NCBI GenBank assembly: GCA_022432975.1
Contig: CM039516.1
Coordinates: 32,583,737-32,647,736 of the forward strand
Length of the DNA stretch: 64,000 nt
Source: Begonia masoniana
Taxonomy: Eukaryota; Streptophyta; Magnoliopsida; Cucurbitales; Begoniaceae
Reading direction: 5' to 3'
The translations under genes and the position numbers were made by a program. Each line of letters starts with the position of its first letter. Positions within the stretch are counted from its first letter, which is position 1. The notes under the pieces were generated by a model. That model was not told the DNA's origin, ran no database searches, and saw only the letters and a list, made by a program, of their open reading frames with translations. Positions 44,776 through 56,299 of the stretch are shown one piece after another.

Positions 44776-45857
44776 TGTGGAATCGACCTGCAAAGATCCG
44801 AGTTAAACCCACAAATAAAGTAATTATGCTCGGTGATCGGTATAGCCGAGAACACCCCAATTCAACATGTAGAAAAGTAAGTTAATGAATAGCAATTTAA
44901 ATGAAACTTGACATGAATATTATCTTATGAATGACGATCCAAGATGCATGCGAATAATAAAAGAATATGCCACAAAAAAAGTAAATGTGAAAACACAACC
45001 CTTGGCTAGTCCGAAGAGCAACAATGGCACTCTCGGTTTATGATTCTTTTCAAAGAAAGGAGCAACAACGTTGGGGAAGATTTTAACCACCTTCTTCTTA
45101 GTTCCTTCTATTAATTAGAGAAGAGAGAAAGATGGCATAAGAACCTACCAATCATTCTTAAACTTGGAGGCAATGGAGGCACACTCCAATCGGTTGCTAT
45201 GAAAATTCGATACTCTCACCTTGAGCCGACAATCCCTTTTGGTATGGAAGAAAAACTATCCAATTTTTATTTCACCAAAAACTAATTACATACTTCAATT
45301 ACCATGCTTAAGTATGACCTAAGGTGGCAAGAGAAATAATCACGTTTGGAGCGTCCAAATCCAAAAGGGAGATCTCGGCTGTTGCACGCGCGCGGCTTTC
45401 TTTTATCCAACCGATGAGATATCATCATTGTATGGAAAGTGTGGCCTTGAATAGTAGGTGGTCTTCAGCCCTTTTGAGATGGGAATGAGCTGGTGGATTT
45501 GAATTTTTTGAAGGAAAAATTAAATTAAAACTTCGGTCTTGATCCATGCAATCATCCGCAACCCAAATGATTGCTCGTTTTCATCCTTAAGTGTTAGGCT
45601 AGCTTCCGTGCTCCAATTGTGACTTCATGAGTTACAAGCCCAAGCCACCAAGCTAGTCCTAACATATATCTATTCCTAAATAGCTAATGCATGCAATAAT
45701 ATAAAGGCCAGGTTGATTCAAGTCTAGTGAGCTAGGCTTCCATTCTAAGTCATCAAAGAAGTCTTCACCTACAAAAGAGAAGAATTTTTCAGCAAAAAGA
45801 TTAACCAAAGCTCGGACCTTAGTTTGTGATTGGGTAATGGGCCTTGGAGGCATATCA
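44776..45857 (-). repeat. Element E right LTR (5' LTR)
   Basis: TGTGGAATCGACC to GGAGGCATATCA. It is homologous over its whole length to 36885-38108 apart from a deletion of about 150 bp. It also retains the pol-tail coding stretch (DDMPPRPITQSQTKVRAL). Confidence 0.88.
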
Positions 45858-46454
45858 TCTCCTCTGCTCTCCATTGGGTAGCTGAATCCTAGATTGCTCG
45901 ACCATCCTCTGAATCAAGGTGTCGTATGGCAGATTATTGTTGCATGTCCAACCGATCTCATGCATGTGACCTAAGATCAAGTAGCCAGGGTCGAACATCC
46001 TGCTGCTGTATAGTTTCTCCATCACATAGAGATCCATGCAGCTCACCAGATCTCTATGTCCATCCCAAGATAGAATGGCGTGGGTGATCAGGTTGTGAAT
46101 AACTCGAGCTTTGACGTTCGAGTCTTTCAATCTCGGCTTCCTGGACCCTGCAATGTCTAAATTGCGGTGAATTTGCCTCACGAACTCTAGTACCTCTGCC
46201 GATCTGAAGAAGTCACAGTCTCGGGAAGCGTGATAGTATCTTTCCATGTCACTCCTTCCTGTGACAAATCCAAGTAATTCGTTAATAATCGATGGAGATA
46301 CGGTAATCTCTGTACCGCAGATATACGTCTTCAACCACTCAATCCTCTTGGTGGATGTTAGGACCTGATTCCACCAACCGGACCCCGACAGGCTAGAGGA
46401 TTCCCAAAATGGGAAGGAAATGAACGTCGAAGGGATTCTCTTATTAGCCTCACC
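45858..46454 (-). pseudogene. F transposon-protein ORF, N-terminal part
   Basis: An open minus-strand frame runs from just after TGA at 46457-46455 into the E junction. It has no clear ATG. It reads SSSLSGSGWWNQVL, then CGTEITVSPSIINELLGF, KARVIHNLITHAIL and MDLYVMEKLYSSRMFDPGYL. Order and spacing match the plant transposon-protein domain found in D ORF2 (INFSAEAINTYLGL, VLYCILTGRSINVG), so F is probably the second ORF of an older Athila-like element or a gene derived from one. Confidence 0.7.
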
Positions 46455-46457
46455 TCA

Positions 46458-47946
46458 CCTCTCATACTTCTTCAACTTGGTATCCTAAATTATGATGCTC
46501 GTTTAAAAATCATTTCATCCATTGCATGAAGAAAACAACACACATTTTGTACATTGAAAATTTACATGAAAATCAGAGTACTAACACGGAAGCTACTACA
46601 AAAGTAGGTCACTACATGTGATCTTTTAAAAAGCTTTTTACTAAGAAAAACCAAACATCCCACCCAAACAAAAACACCATCTACTTTGATGGTTCACATA
46701 TGCCTCTTCGCAAGCTTTATATTGCCTTGTGTTTTCTCTCTCGGTGAACGTTTTCGATATTTCAAAAATATGAATTATCCACATAATGAGCTTTTAGCCA
46801 GTAAATAAATCTAACACATAGACTAACTAATCCAAACTTTATTTAACACCATATAGGACCAATCATCATCTTCTACTACAATGATTCTTTGAAAATCATA
46901 AAAATAATGTTCTTTTGAAAGCCATGCAAATGCTATAAAATTATGCATGCTCGAAATCAATATTTTGAAATCACTCAATCATTGTTTGAAATCATTTTCA
47001 TCAAATAAATCCAATGCAAATAGAATGAACTTTGCATGACTAAATCCATCTTTTCAAGAAAACTCTAATTTCAACATGTATGACCATCACACAATCCTAC
47101 ACATTCTCGGGCTTTCTTCAGCAAGGCTATAGGACCCTATGCATTGATTTCTCTCAATGTTTAGGGATTTTCAACCCAAGGAGGACATTAAGTTGATCTC
47201 CTTTTCATTTTCATAATCATACACATCGACACGAAGAGGTAAGTCCAACCATTAGGTTCATGCGTTACCAAGATTGCCAATTTGCTCTTTTCCAAATGCA
47301 TGCTTTAACACATTTTATAAAGTCAATGTCATGTACATTTAAAACCATGCAACTCACTCAAGCAAATCATTTTGAAAACCAGCACATCACATTGATTTAA
47401 AAAAATGTTTTCAAAACATTCATTTTTAACATTACAACACAATTTAAAAACATAAATTTTCATAAAACATCAATCTCTACCTAAACAATACAATAAAGGT
47501 TAAATTAACCATTATGAATATAAGAATTAATTACCTATTGAAGGTTCTTCCTCTCCCATGAAATTCCACCTAATGAACTGATTTTTAGTCCTATAGAATC
47601 TCCTCCCTAAGCTGAGTAACTTTTCTTTGATGAGCAAGTCCAAAATCTAACTTTTTCTCTCTTCTTTCTCTCTTTTTCTTCTTTGCCCTTTCTTTCTTCT
47701 CCCCTCCCTGGTCTTGCAAGAAATCATTGAGTTTTATGCATTCTCTACCCTTTTCTTGAGAGATCTTGGGGTAGATTTACCATTCTATCCTTTTTGTCCA
47801 TGTAAAAGTACTATTTTACCCTTTCTTGCATGATTAATTGCAAAAATACCATGATTACTTATGTTTAAATTTACTTAGCTAAAACTAATTAATTCTGATT
47901 AGTCTTAAGTTAATCAACATAATTAGCATAATTAATCATGATTAAT
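46458..47946. other. Unclassified AT-rich sequence upstream of the F ORF
   Basis: No ORF or known motif. 47640-47720 is a long C/T-rich run. The region has the look of an old LTR (GAGGTAAGTCC at 47235, CTTCTCCC leader-like stretches, a run like GGGGTAGATTTACCATT near 47770), but I cannot define its ends. Confidence 0.35.
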
Positions 47947-50156
47947 TGTAACGCCCCAAGTTTTCCGAACTCGGCTTGTTACTCATAAACCCGAACATAA
48001 CTAAGAAAATTTCGGACCAAATTTAAAACTTCGCTCGAAAGTCAAAATTTGACATTTTCTAAAACCTCAAAACATTTAAAGAATTGCAGCGGAAATCATT
48101 TGAGGAAAATAGAGTTGAACAAAACTATAGAACAATGCTTGAATAATCGGTTGAGATGTTAAGGAGTAATCGGTCAAAAGAAATAAAGGTTTAAATCGCG
48201 GAATACTTTAAAAGTTGCAAAAGTCAAACGCATCTGCCGCTGAACAAAGTCAACGGAAGAGGCTAAAACAGATAACAGAAGGCTCCTTCTGGTGGCAAAA
48301 CGACAAAACTTCCACTTCATCTTCCGGTAAGTCTAATACACGACATCCACCGGTCACTAAACGACAAGACTTCTACTATAGTCTTCCGATTAGTTTAATA
48401 CACTACATCCACCGGTCATAAGACGAAAAAAGTCTTCCAACATCTTCCGATGACGTCAGCCGAATGATTCCTTCATCCGATCGACTTTATCTTACATCTA
48501 CCGATGACGTCAGCCAGATGATTCCCTTCATCCAACCTCTGCCAATCGCTAAACAACAAATTTTTATTTATATCTTCTGATGGCTTCCTCTGAAGACATC
48601 ATCCGATGACTTTACTGAAGACATTATCCAATGGCTTTACTAAAGACATCTTCCGATGGCTTTATTGAAGACATCTTCCGATAGACAACAGAACAACAAC
48701 TCAACATCTGCCGATAGACATCATCTACCGATAGAGAACAGAGCGACATTTCAACTACTCCTTGTTTTACAAACACAACTCTACTACAGAAAGGAATTTG
48801 CTTACTTTGCTGAAACCATTCAGAAACAATTCAAACCAATGCATTACTCAAAATCCAGTAAGTACCAACATTAAAACTCAACAGAATACGATTATCTGAA
48901 AAATCTCAAAACGTATTCAAAATATTGAAACCACTACTGTCATGAACGCTCAACATACTTAAATTGAAACATTGTCAACTAAACCTTTACACCAACTGAC
49001 ACCAGTTAAACTGCTCCATCAACTGCCAGAATGTTGCATAGTTTCACTCCTCCAACCAGTCTAGTTCTCAGCAAACTCAGTAAACACACCTGTTGCCACT
49101 TCTTCACCTACATCACAAAACTCATCTATTAGCCTAATGCTAAGTAAGTAAAGCAATAATGTAATGTAATGCTGAAACATAAATTCCTAAATATGCAGTT
49201 TTTACTTTCTCATCTCAATTGCATATGCATCGTTTCTGATCTGATCCCCCTGTGAAATTGGGAGTTGGATTACTTCTCCCAAAGTATAAATATCCACTGA
49301 CTCATTAAGGGGCGGATTAATTTCCTTAACAGTAAATCTGATTTACATAGTTGTTTCTGATCCCCCTGTTCGATGGGAAGCGGATCAAGTTTCCCAAAGT
49401 CTAAATATCCACTGTCTCATTAAGGGGCTGATTATTTCCCTTAACAGTAAATCTGATTCGCATAGTTGTTTCATTATGTTCATTCCTTACCATGCCAACA
49501 TGCATTCAAATTCATTTTCGTATACTTTTAAAATATGATGCATGACATACAGACACATTCAAGTAAACAAAATCCTAATGTTTTGTGATGTAGGCCCAAA
49601 GGTACAAGCATACTTCACTTACCTGGCTCCTGGAAATTGTCTGGTTGCTAGTTACTTTGAAAATCTGCCCACCTAGGTTCATAACAGAACATCAATCAAA
49701 CCTTCACTAAACTTCACCAAGAATCAAACAAAAGCTCGAGGAATCCAGTTAGAAATTCTACTACCCGAGCATTCTCATTAATCACCAAAACCCGAACCTA
49801 CCCTCATTCGCAGCATCCTCAAAATCCTCACATTGTACTCCCTCATGTATCTAACCGCTATATCGTAAGAGAAATGAGGAGAACTTACCTAGCTTGAAGG
49901 AGAATCGGGCGAGGAAATCGCCTAGAGAGTTCTGCTGCAGAGCTGAATGCTGAAAGAGGAATGGTAAGCAAGATAGTGGCGGCTACAGTGCATTAAACCC
50001 AACCCCCTTCCTTAAATACGTTATCCACTTTTGAAATTTACAATTTACTCTTATACCCTTGTCTAGTCACTCAATAACCCTACTTTAATTATTACCTAAT
50101 AAAGTGTATACCATTTATAATAAAAGAGAGTTGGTTCGATAGAACCGGGTGTTACA
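47947..50156 (-). mobile_element. Solo LTR G
   Basis: TGTAACGCCCC to CCGGGTGTTACA, 2210 bp, flanked by TTAAT (47942-47946 and 50157-50161). The order of its internal landmarks (AGCCTAATGCTAAGTAAG at 49133, GATGTAGGCCC near 49586) is as in A, so its sense strand is minus. Splice landmarks are present: donor 1 CTAG|GTAAGT at 49889, donor 2 CCAG|GTAAGT at 49623 and the exon 3 start at 49107. The middle exon would be 50 nt and has a stop in the expected frame. Confidence 0.92.
48250..48740. repeat. Repeat island of LTR G
   Basis: Degenerate units of the type CATCTTCCGATGGCTTTA and TGAAGACATC recur about ten times. Two perfect TGACGTCA palindromes (48451-48458, 48505-48512), the core of plant bZIP sites, are embedded in repeats of GATGACGTCAGCC. 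Confidence 0.75.
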
Positions 50157-50535
50157 TTAATTAGCCTTAATCATACTTAATTAATTTAATTAATCACTTA
50201 AGCAAAAAACTTACACAATATATGCCGACTGCCACGTGTTCTAACTCCGTCGGTTGTCCAAATTTATTGCATGGATACATGCTACAAAGTGTTGGAAACA
50301 TTTTTTCTTCTTTAACTTTCTCCAAAGTCTTAAGTTAATCAACATGATTAGGCTAATTAATCATGATTGATTAGACTTAATCATATTTAATTAACTAATT
50401 AATCACTTAAGCAAACAACTTACACAATGTATGTTGATTTCCACGTGTCCTAACTCCCCCGGTTGTCCAAATTTATTACATGGATACATGCTACAAAGTG
50501 TTGAAAATATTTTTTCTTCTTTAACTTTCTCCAAA

Positions 50536-52573
50536 TTCTTAATCTAAGATGTAGTTTAAAACTATTTACCAAAACAGTGCGGTTAAAAATGAAAACTACA
50601 TTTATCATAATAAAAAGTAAATAAATTTTGCTATATACATCCAAATTCTTTCATTACAGAGCCATTCTTTTTCTCTACACGTCTAGTTTAAGATCGTAAA
50701 ATTTATAGTAATCCAATTATCACAGCAAAAGTTATTATACTTACAATCAAGTATGTTCCAACAAAACAGTTTCATTCTTACCAATCCCAAAGACTTTGTA
50801 CTATTTATTCAATACAATTTCCATAACTTATATTCATATATCATCCATAAAAAATATTCACAATACATTATTGACAATAGATTATTGAAGGTTCAAACCA
50901 TTCAGTGGAGCTCAAGTTCGCATAAAATAAGCGAACAATTCTGTCGCAGCTCTCTCCCCTCAGCCTGTACACCTCGTGCAAGGAGATTCTCTCAAATATC
51001 TTCTTGATCTCCAAGGACTCTTAATCACTAAAGTTGGCAACCTTCCCATGAATAATCGAGCAGATTGACATATCCTACTCGAACCACTCTTCACACGACT
51101 GGTTTCAAAATTCATTCGATAAGTAACCAGTTGGCGATCGTGGCCTTTGATCTGGAGCACCTTGTGATAACGGTGCCCTGTATGTCGAGGCACTTTATGA
51201 CAACAGTGCCCTATATGTCGAGGCATCTTGTGACGTACCTACTTGTGACGGGGCCTTCCGTTTAAAGACCGATTTGGGGGTCATTTTAAAGGGCTCGGAT
51301 TTAGGATTTTTAGGATTTGTGATTTTTGGGGGTTTTAGGGCTCAACCTTGTTAGATTTTTGGATAATAGTTATAGTAAACCAACAAGGATAGAGAAATAA
51401 GTAAGGTGGAGGCGTGAAATGGTCAGATTTTAGGTTGGAATCACGGCGGTTGAGAGAAAAAAAATTAGTTTTCTAAAATTTGGGGGTCGATCTCTTATAT
51501 ACTATCGGAGATTGGCCCTCATTGAGGGTTGAAGACCCCCGTTCTCAGCTCTAATTTTGAGAACAGAGGGTCGGTCTTGGCAAACGGCCTCCCGTTGTTC
51601 CACAAGGAGGGGCCAATCTAAGGAGGTGGCCCCCCATTCTCAAGAGCCATTTTTGTAAACGTGGGGCCTCCATCCCCTACAACGACACCCCAATAGAATG
51701 TGGGCTGTATTGGCCTCCCGTTCCATGTGCACCGTACTTGGAACAGACCCCCCGACAGAATGGGGGGCTGTTTGTTTTAGATCAGCCCCCCATTCTAGGA
51801 AAAAAGTGCAGATAGAGGAGTGATCGGGGCCACTAGGGGTTAAATTATTAGGTTTATGATAGTTGAAGGTTTGATTTGTTAGGGTTATTGGTTTTTATCC
51901 AACTATATATGACAAAGATCGTCTCTCTCTCTATCCCTTTTAAGCCCAAGTTCAAGTTCAATTCCAAACTCAACCAGTGTATTGTCACCACATTAAAATA
52001 CTTCTCGTAATCACAATCATATATTTTTTTTAAACCCAATGGAATATATTATGTCCCCACATTTAAACGGTGTTTTTAATAAGAATGGTCATTTTTTTTA
52101 CCAATTGTTCAATTCATGACGTCACATTGAAAAATTATTTTTGAATTACAATTCTTTATTCACAGTTTTTTCTTTTTAATCTCGAACTTGTATTTTACTG
52201 CTAATATTGATATTTCAATGTATTATGTGTAAATCAAGAACTTATCTTTCACAATTTGACACCTTATAAATATGATAATTTATTTTCCAAAACTTTGAAT
52301 AAAGATTTGTGATAAATCCACAAGTTTTTGCTACTATTCGAGATAGTAGTTTAACATGTATTGTAAAAAATGATTAAGAATTTTTAATATCACAAATGTT
52401 CTTGTGAATGCCATTGGAGTACAAGATGATGGATATGTAAGCTCCAACCCTATTTGTCTAGGGGCATTTGTGAAGAAATATTTTGCCTCCAATGAGAACT
52501 TTATAATCTAAATTCTATTTCCTCGTTCTATAGATCTAAAGTTATGATTCATTACATTATCATTCAGAACTAC
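50536..52573. other. Unclassified region, no gene seen
   Basis: No recognisable protein in six frames. 51150-51240 has a short tandem repeat (TGTGATAACGGTGCCCTGTATGTCGAGGCA type, about 33 bp, three copies). 51490-51830 is GC-rich with facing blocks of GGCCCCCCATTCT and AGAATGGGGGG. 51840-52570 is AT-rich and featureless. It may be an old, unrecognised element. Confidence 0.4.
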
Positions 52574-52624
52574 TGTGGCAAATCAAATGCTAAATTGGGA
52601 AAAAAAATATGCGGAAAACATGGA

Positions 52625-53316
52625 TAGGGGTGGTGGGCCCAGACAACTCGAGATTTTTTTGCCCAGAACCGGAACAAGCCTCGGGAGGGATCGGTTCAGT
52701 ACCAGTTCCTCCCACCAAATTACTATTTTTTTTTTTGCAATCCAATCCATCCAATGCTGGATTGTAAAACAGTGTGAGAAGATCAAAGCTGACCAGGTGC
52801 TCTTCAACTTGGATTGTAAAACGGTGTGAGATGATCAATCCAACATTGGATTTTAAAAATTTTCTGCGAGACCAGAGGCAGAGGCGAGGCGACCGGAGGC
52901 AAGCAAAGACCAGAGGAGAGCAGAGGCGAGCGCGAGGCGACTAGACGAGCGCGACCAAAGGCAGTGAGAGCCGAGACGGTTCGAGCAGAAGCAGCGAGAG
53001 CAGAGGCAGCGTGAGCAGAGGTAGTGAAAGCTAGGGCTTCTGAGTCTTGCTGCGGGAAAGAAGCAGTGTGTGAGCAGAGTGGTTTTAGTTTTTTTTTTTA
53101 TGTTATCCGACCCATGGGTCAGATAACCTACTTGGCCGACTCTCCTATGGGAATTCTCGGTCCTGGTACGGGGAACTAGGGACTGGACCGCGGTTCTTGA
53201 TTCCCCAATCCATGGAACCGGGACCGGTTCCATGGGAGGCAGAACTAATCAAGAATGGGCGCGGACCGCCAGTTCGGTCCGGTTTTACGGTTCCAGGCAT
53301 GTTCTGCCCACCCCTA
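52625..53316. mobile_element. Non-autonomous hAT-type DNA transposon
   Basis: It has a perfect 8-bp duplication AACATGGA (52617-52624 and 53317-53324). Terminal inverted repeats start TAGGGGTGG(T)GGGC and end GCCCACCCCTA. Inside are subterminal GGAACCG/CGGTTCC repeats (for example GAACCGGGACCGGTTCC near 53214), typical of hAT elements. It is 692 bp with no transposase. It interrupts the left LTR of K. Confidence 0.93.
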
Positions 53317-53513
53317 AACATGGACACCGAAATGTACTTGGAAAACCTTCTCACAAAAAAATCTTGAGTAGAGGAGAAATTCACTAACTCAAAATCAATG
53401 TACAATGAGTTTTGCGACTCAAACTATAATATATATAGTAATTTGGAAACCGTGGTATTGAATATGGACCCGACTTGACCCAACTATAATTTGGGTCACA
53501 CAAAGCTCTAACA

Positions 53514-53528
53514 ATCTCTACCTTGACA
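53514..53528 (-). other. Candidate polypurine tract of K
   Basis: The minus strand reads GTCAAGGTAGAGAT next to the LTR start TGTTAGAGC. It is positioned correctly but only moderately purine-rich. Confidence 0.5.
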
Positions 53529-53594
53529 CGAATTGAAAATACTTCAAAGTTTCTCAACCCAACACAAAACAAATCTAAAATATTGAACTCTCAC

Positions 53595-56294
53595 TGTGAC
53601 GCCCCGTGGTTCGGACGTTACTACCCTGACTGTTCATGAGACTTTATGTAAAATGATCAAAACGTGTAAACGGCTTTTGGAAATTATCGTGGAAAACAAG
53701 AGTAAATTTTTTTTTTCTACACAAACTGGTCGACACTTGTATTCACAAATCGACACTTCACCTGTCTCAGGTTGCATCTCTTTGTAACTTCGGTCGACAC
53801 CTCATTTGCCACTGTTTTCTAACTGAACAGTGGCCGGTTGACACTCATAGGCGCAGTCGATAACTATTTCGTTTCGGGTCGCAACTTTTTGCAACTTCGG
53901 TTGACACTTAAAAAAAGTGGTCGACACCTTGCATGACTTAACACCCTTAGGGGTCGACACCCACACTCTCTGGTCGACACTTCTGACCAACCGGTCGACA
54001 CCTGAGTGCGCCGGTCGACACCTTTCTCTCTTTAACACATTCAAGGGTCGACACCCACATGCAGGTTGACACTTACTGAGTCTGGTCGACACTTTTCACT
54101 ATTAACCAACCTTTCCGAAAAACAGACAACATAACGTTTAAAATCATTAAAACCTAAAACCTGTGATTTAAAACCAGACTTATACCAGATGGTTCCAAAA
54201 CACTTTTCTACATCAAAACGATTACTATTTTCATAAAACGTAGTGTAAGTTTTTAAACAAGGTAAAACTCATTTCTCATATAAAAGCTATGTTTAAATCA
54301 AACCTTGACAATTAGAAAATCCGTGTTTTACAAAAGTTTAAACTATCTATTTACACACATCTGCTAAAATACCTACAACCTTGCCCACAGGTCAAAATCA
54401 CCTTAACAGCTACAAGCACACCCCAATGGACATTCTTCGCCAACTGCTCTGTCATTCATCTTGAGGATCAACATCTTCATCTGCGATAATATCACTTACA
54501 CCACAAAGTAAACTAATGAGCCTAATGCTCAGTAAGTGATGTAAGTAAAAGAACATGCATGCGTGCTCATGAATATGCTATGTTGTTCGTAAAACATGCA
54601 ACTGGATCTGTTCTTTATTTTCTTGCATGACATGAGTTATTGGGATACTACTTTTAGAGGAAAGATGGCCTAACTAATTGTCCCTCTGGCGGAACGACCA
54701 TCTCACACTCTAGGGGAAGTGGAATGACATATCTGACAGTCCCTCTGACGGAACCGATACCTTTAGCGGAACTACCAAACTCAGTTCCCTACCCACAATA
54801 ACTATTACATATTTTATTATACTGTTTTCTTTTTGTTCTTGGTTACATGAAAACATATGCATAAAACAATTTTCTTTGCTTTTGAAAAACCATGATGCAT
54901 GAATACATGTAACATACATATCCTCGAGTGCTGTAAGTGTAATATAAAATAAACTGTTAAACAATTCCATCAATAAACAAACAACTAGCATAAATAAACT
55001 CATTCATAACCTAGAATTTCTATCCAAACCAAAACTCTCAAACTAATATCTCCAAAATCCACATTTTAGCCATCAACATCCTAACCTTTGTGGTGTAGGT
55101 CAATCGGCCAAAGTACATGCAAACATACAATTAATTCGTGTCCCGAGTTTAGTTTCAACAACTTGATCCACTTCCTGTTTAACTTACAAACCTAATACAT
55201 GCATAGCATAAATTAGAAATCCCAATACATATTTGAACCACTAAATTCATTAGTCATTCAATGAAACCTTCCATAAGATAGAGAAAATGCACACATTACT
55301 CACTTAGGCATCTAAACCAAAATGACCTTAAGCACCAAGTAACAAAATTAACCACTTCATCCATTAGAATTTTGGAATTGGCTCAAAATGTGCATCAACT
55401 TTCAACTTCCACAACTTTTGTTATACTTATCCAAATTCGATAATTCCAACGGCTATCGACTCCTTAAAGAGTCTACTTTAACATACTCAAATCAATGCTT
55501 AAAGAAAACCCAATTAACTCACCGAATTTACAGAACCCTAATGCCCTATAATTCCCACCATTTTAACCATTCATGCTCAAATTTTATAACTTCCATCCAC
55601 TTCCTTCCCTAGAGATCCATTATATCCATTTTACATCAAAACAACCAAGGAATGGAGAAAAGAAAACCAATTTTCATGCATCTCCATTAGGGTTTATCAA
55701 ATCTCCATAAAACCCAACAAAACTCCAATTTTTAACTAGCATCTTGCATATACATAACTTAACTTCTAACTCACTTTGAAAAATTTAGAGAACTTGGAGA
55801 GAAGAGGGAGGTTTTGTGAAATAGTTTTCAGCAAAGGAGGAAAAGTGACATGAAGGAGAAGTTTTAACCAAACATAAAATCTCTTCACTTAACACTTTAA
55901 AGGTAAAAGGATAGGTGTTATCCACCTACCCTAAAAGAATTCCTAAATTACCTTTCACCATGAAATTTTCCAACGTGAAAGGGTGATTGCTAAAGTTTGA
56001 CTCCTTGAAACTTCAAATTACTTTTGTTTGCAACACTTCAATTTATTTAACTTCTCTTTTCTTTTCCCCTTTTCTTTTCTTCCAGCATCAGCCATCTCTT
56101 TTCTACACTTTCTTTCTTTTAGTTTCTAGACTTTTTCAACCCTCTATCCCCATTTTAATGAATTAACTTGTGGAATAATGAATTACCTTGTCGAATAATT
56201 TTGTTCCTACTATTTAGTCCTAAAATCCCATAAAAGTAGCATAATTTACTAAATGCAGAAAATTAAAGTGTACAGTAAAGTTTCGAATGTCACA
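53595..56294 (-). mobile_element. Solo LTR H
   Basis: TGTGACGCCCCG to GAATGTCACA, 2700 bp, flanked by CTCAC (53590-53594 and 56295-56299). Landmark order (GAGCCTAATGCTCAGTAAG at 54521, GGTGTAGGTCAATCGGCC at 55091) puts the sense strand on minus. The exon 3 equivalent starts near 54514 and is open for about 14 codons. A GTAAGT donor for the middle exon is not recognisable here. Confidence 0.9.
53727..54095. repeat. GGTCGACAC repeat island of LTR H
   Basis: The word GGTCGACAC, containing the palindrome GTCGAC, occurs nine times exactly and about five more times with one change in 370 bp, at irregular spacing and always in the same orientation. Confidence 0.92.
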
Positions 56295-56299
56295 CTCAC

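Larger units (their letters stand above)
36885..45857 (-). mobile_element. Element E: CRM/Reina-like Ty3 chromovirus with an extra internal LTR
   Basis: It is flanked by TCTCC (36880-36884 and 45858-45862). The left LTR is 36885-38108 and the right LTR 44776-45857; a second, different LTR lies inside at 43415-44757. Coding is on the minus strand: gag 42324-41775, protease region 41271-40966, RT 40545-40057, integrase 39264-38339. RT and protease motifs ([21 protein letters not shown]) are of the CRM/Reina chromovirus group; I cannot separate these two by eye. Many stops and frameshifts make it an old copy. Confidence 0.88.
47901..50535. repeat. Direct tandem repeat of about 210 bp, one copy split by G
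   Basis: Copy 1 is 47901-47946 plus 50157-50325; copy 2 is 50326 to about 50535. Both run AGTCTTAAGTTAATCAACAT through CCACGTGT, GGTTGTCCAAATTTATT and TTTAACTTTCTCCAAA. Solo LTR G entered copy 1 after the duplication. Confidence 0.88.

Noticed and set aside
46458..47946. Host gene upstream of the F ORF
   Set aside because: No open frame longer than a few dozen codons and no exon-like signals beyond what LTR-type sequence gives.
50960..51226. 88-residue minus-strand ORF with repeated CPRHIGH-like words
   Set aside because: It translates a short tandem repeat of about 33 bp and shows no domain.
52575..53405. Several overlapping ORFs of 74-126 residues
   Set aside because: They fall inside the hAT-type element and the K LTR, in different frames on both strands, with low-complexity composition.
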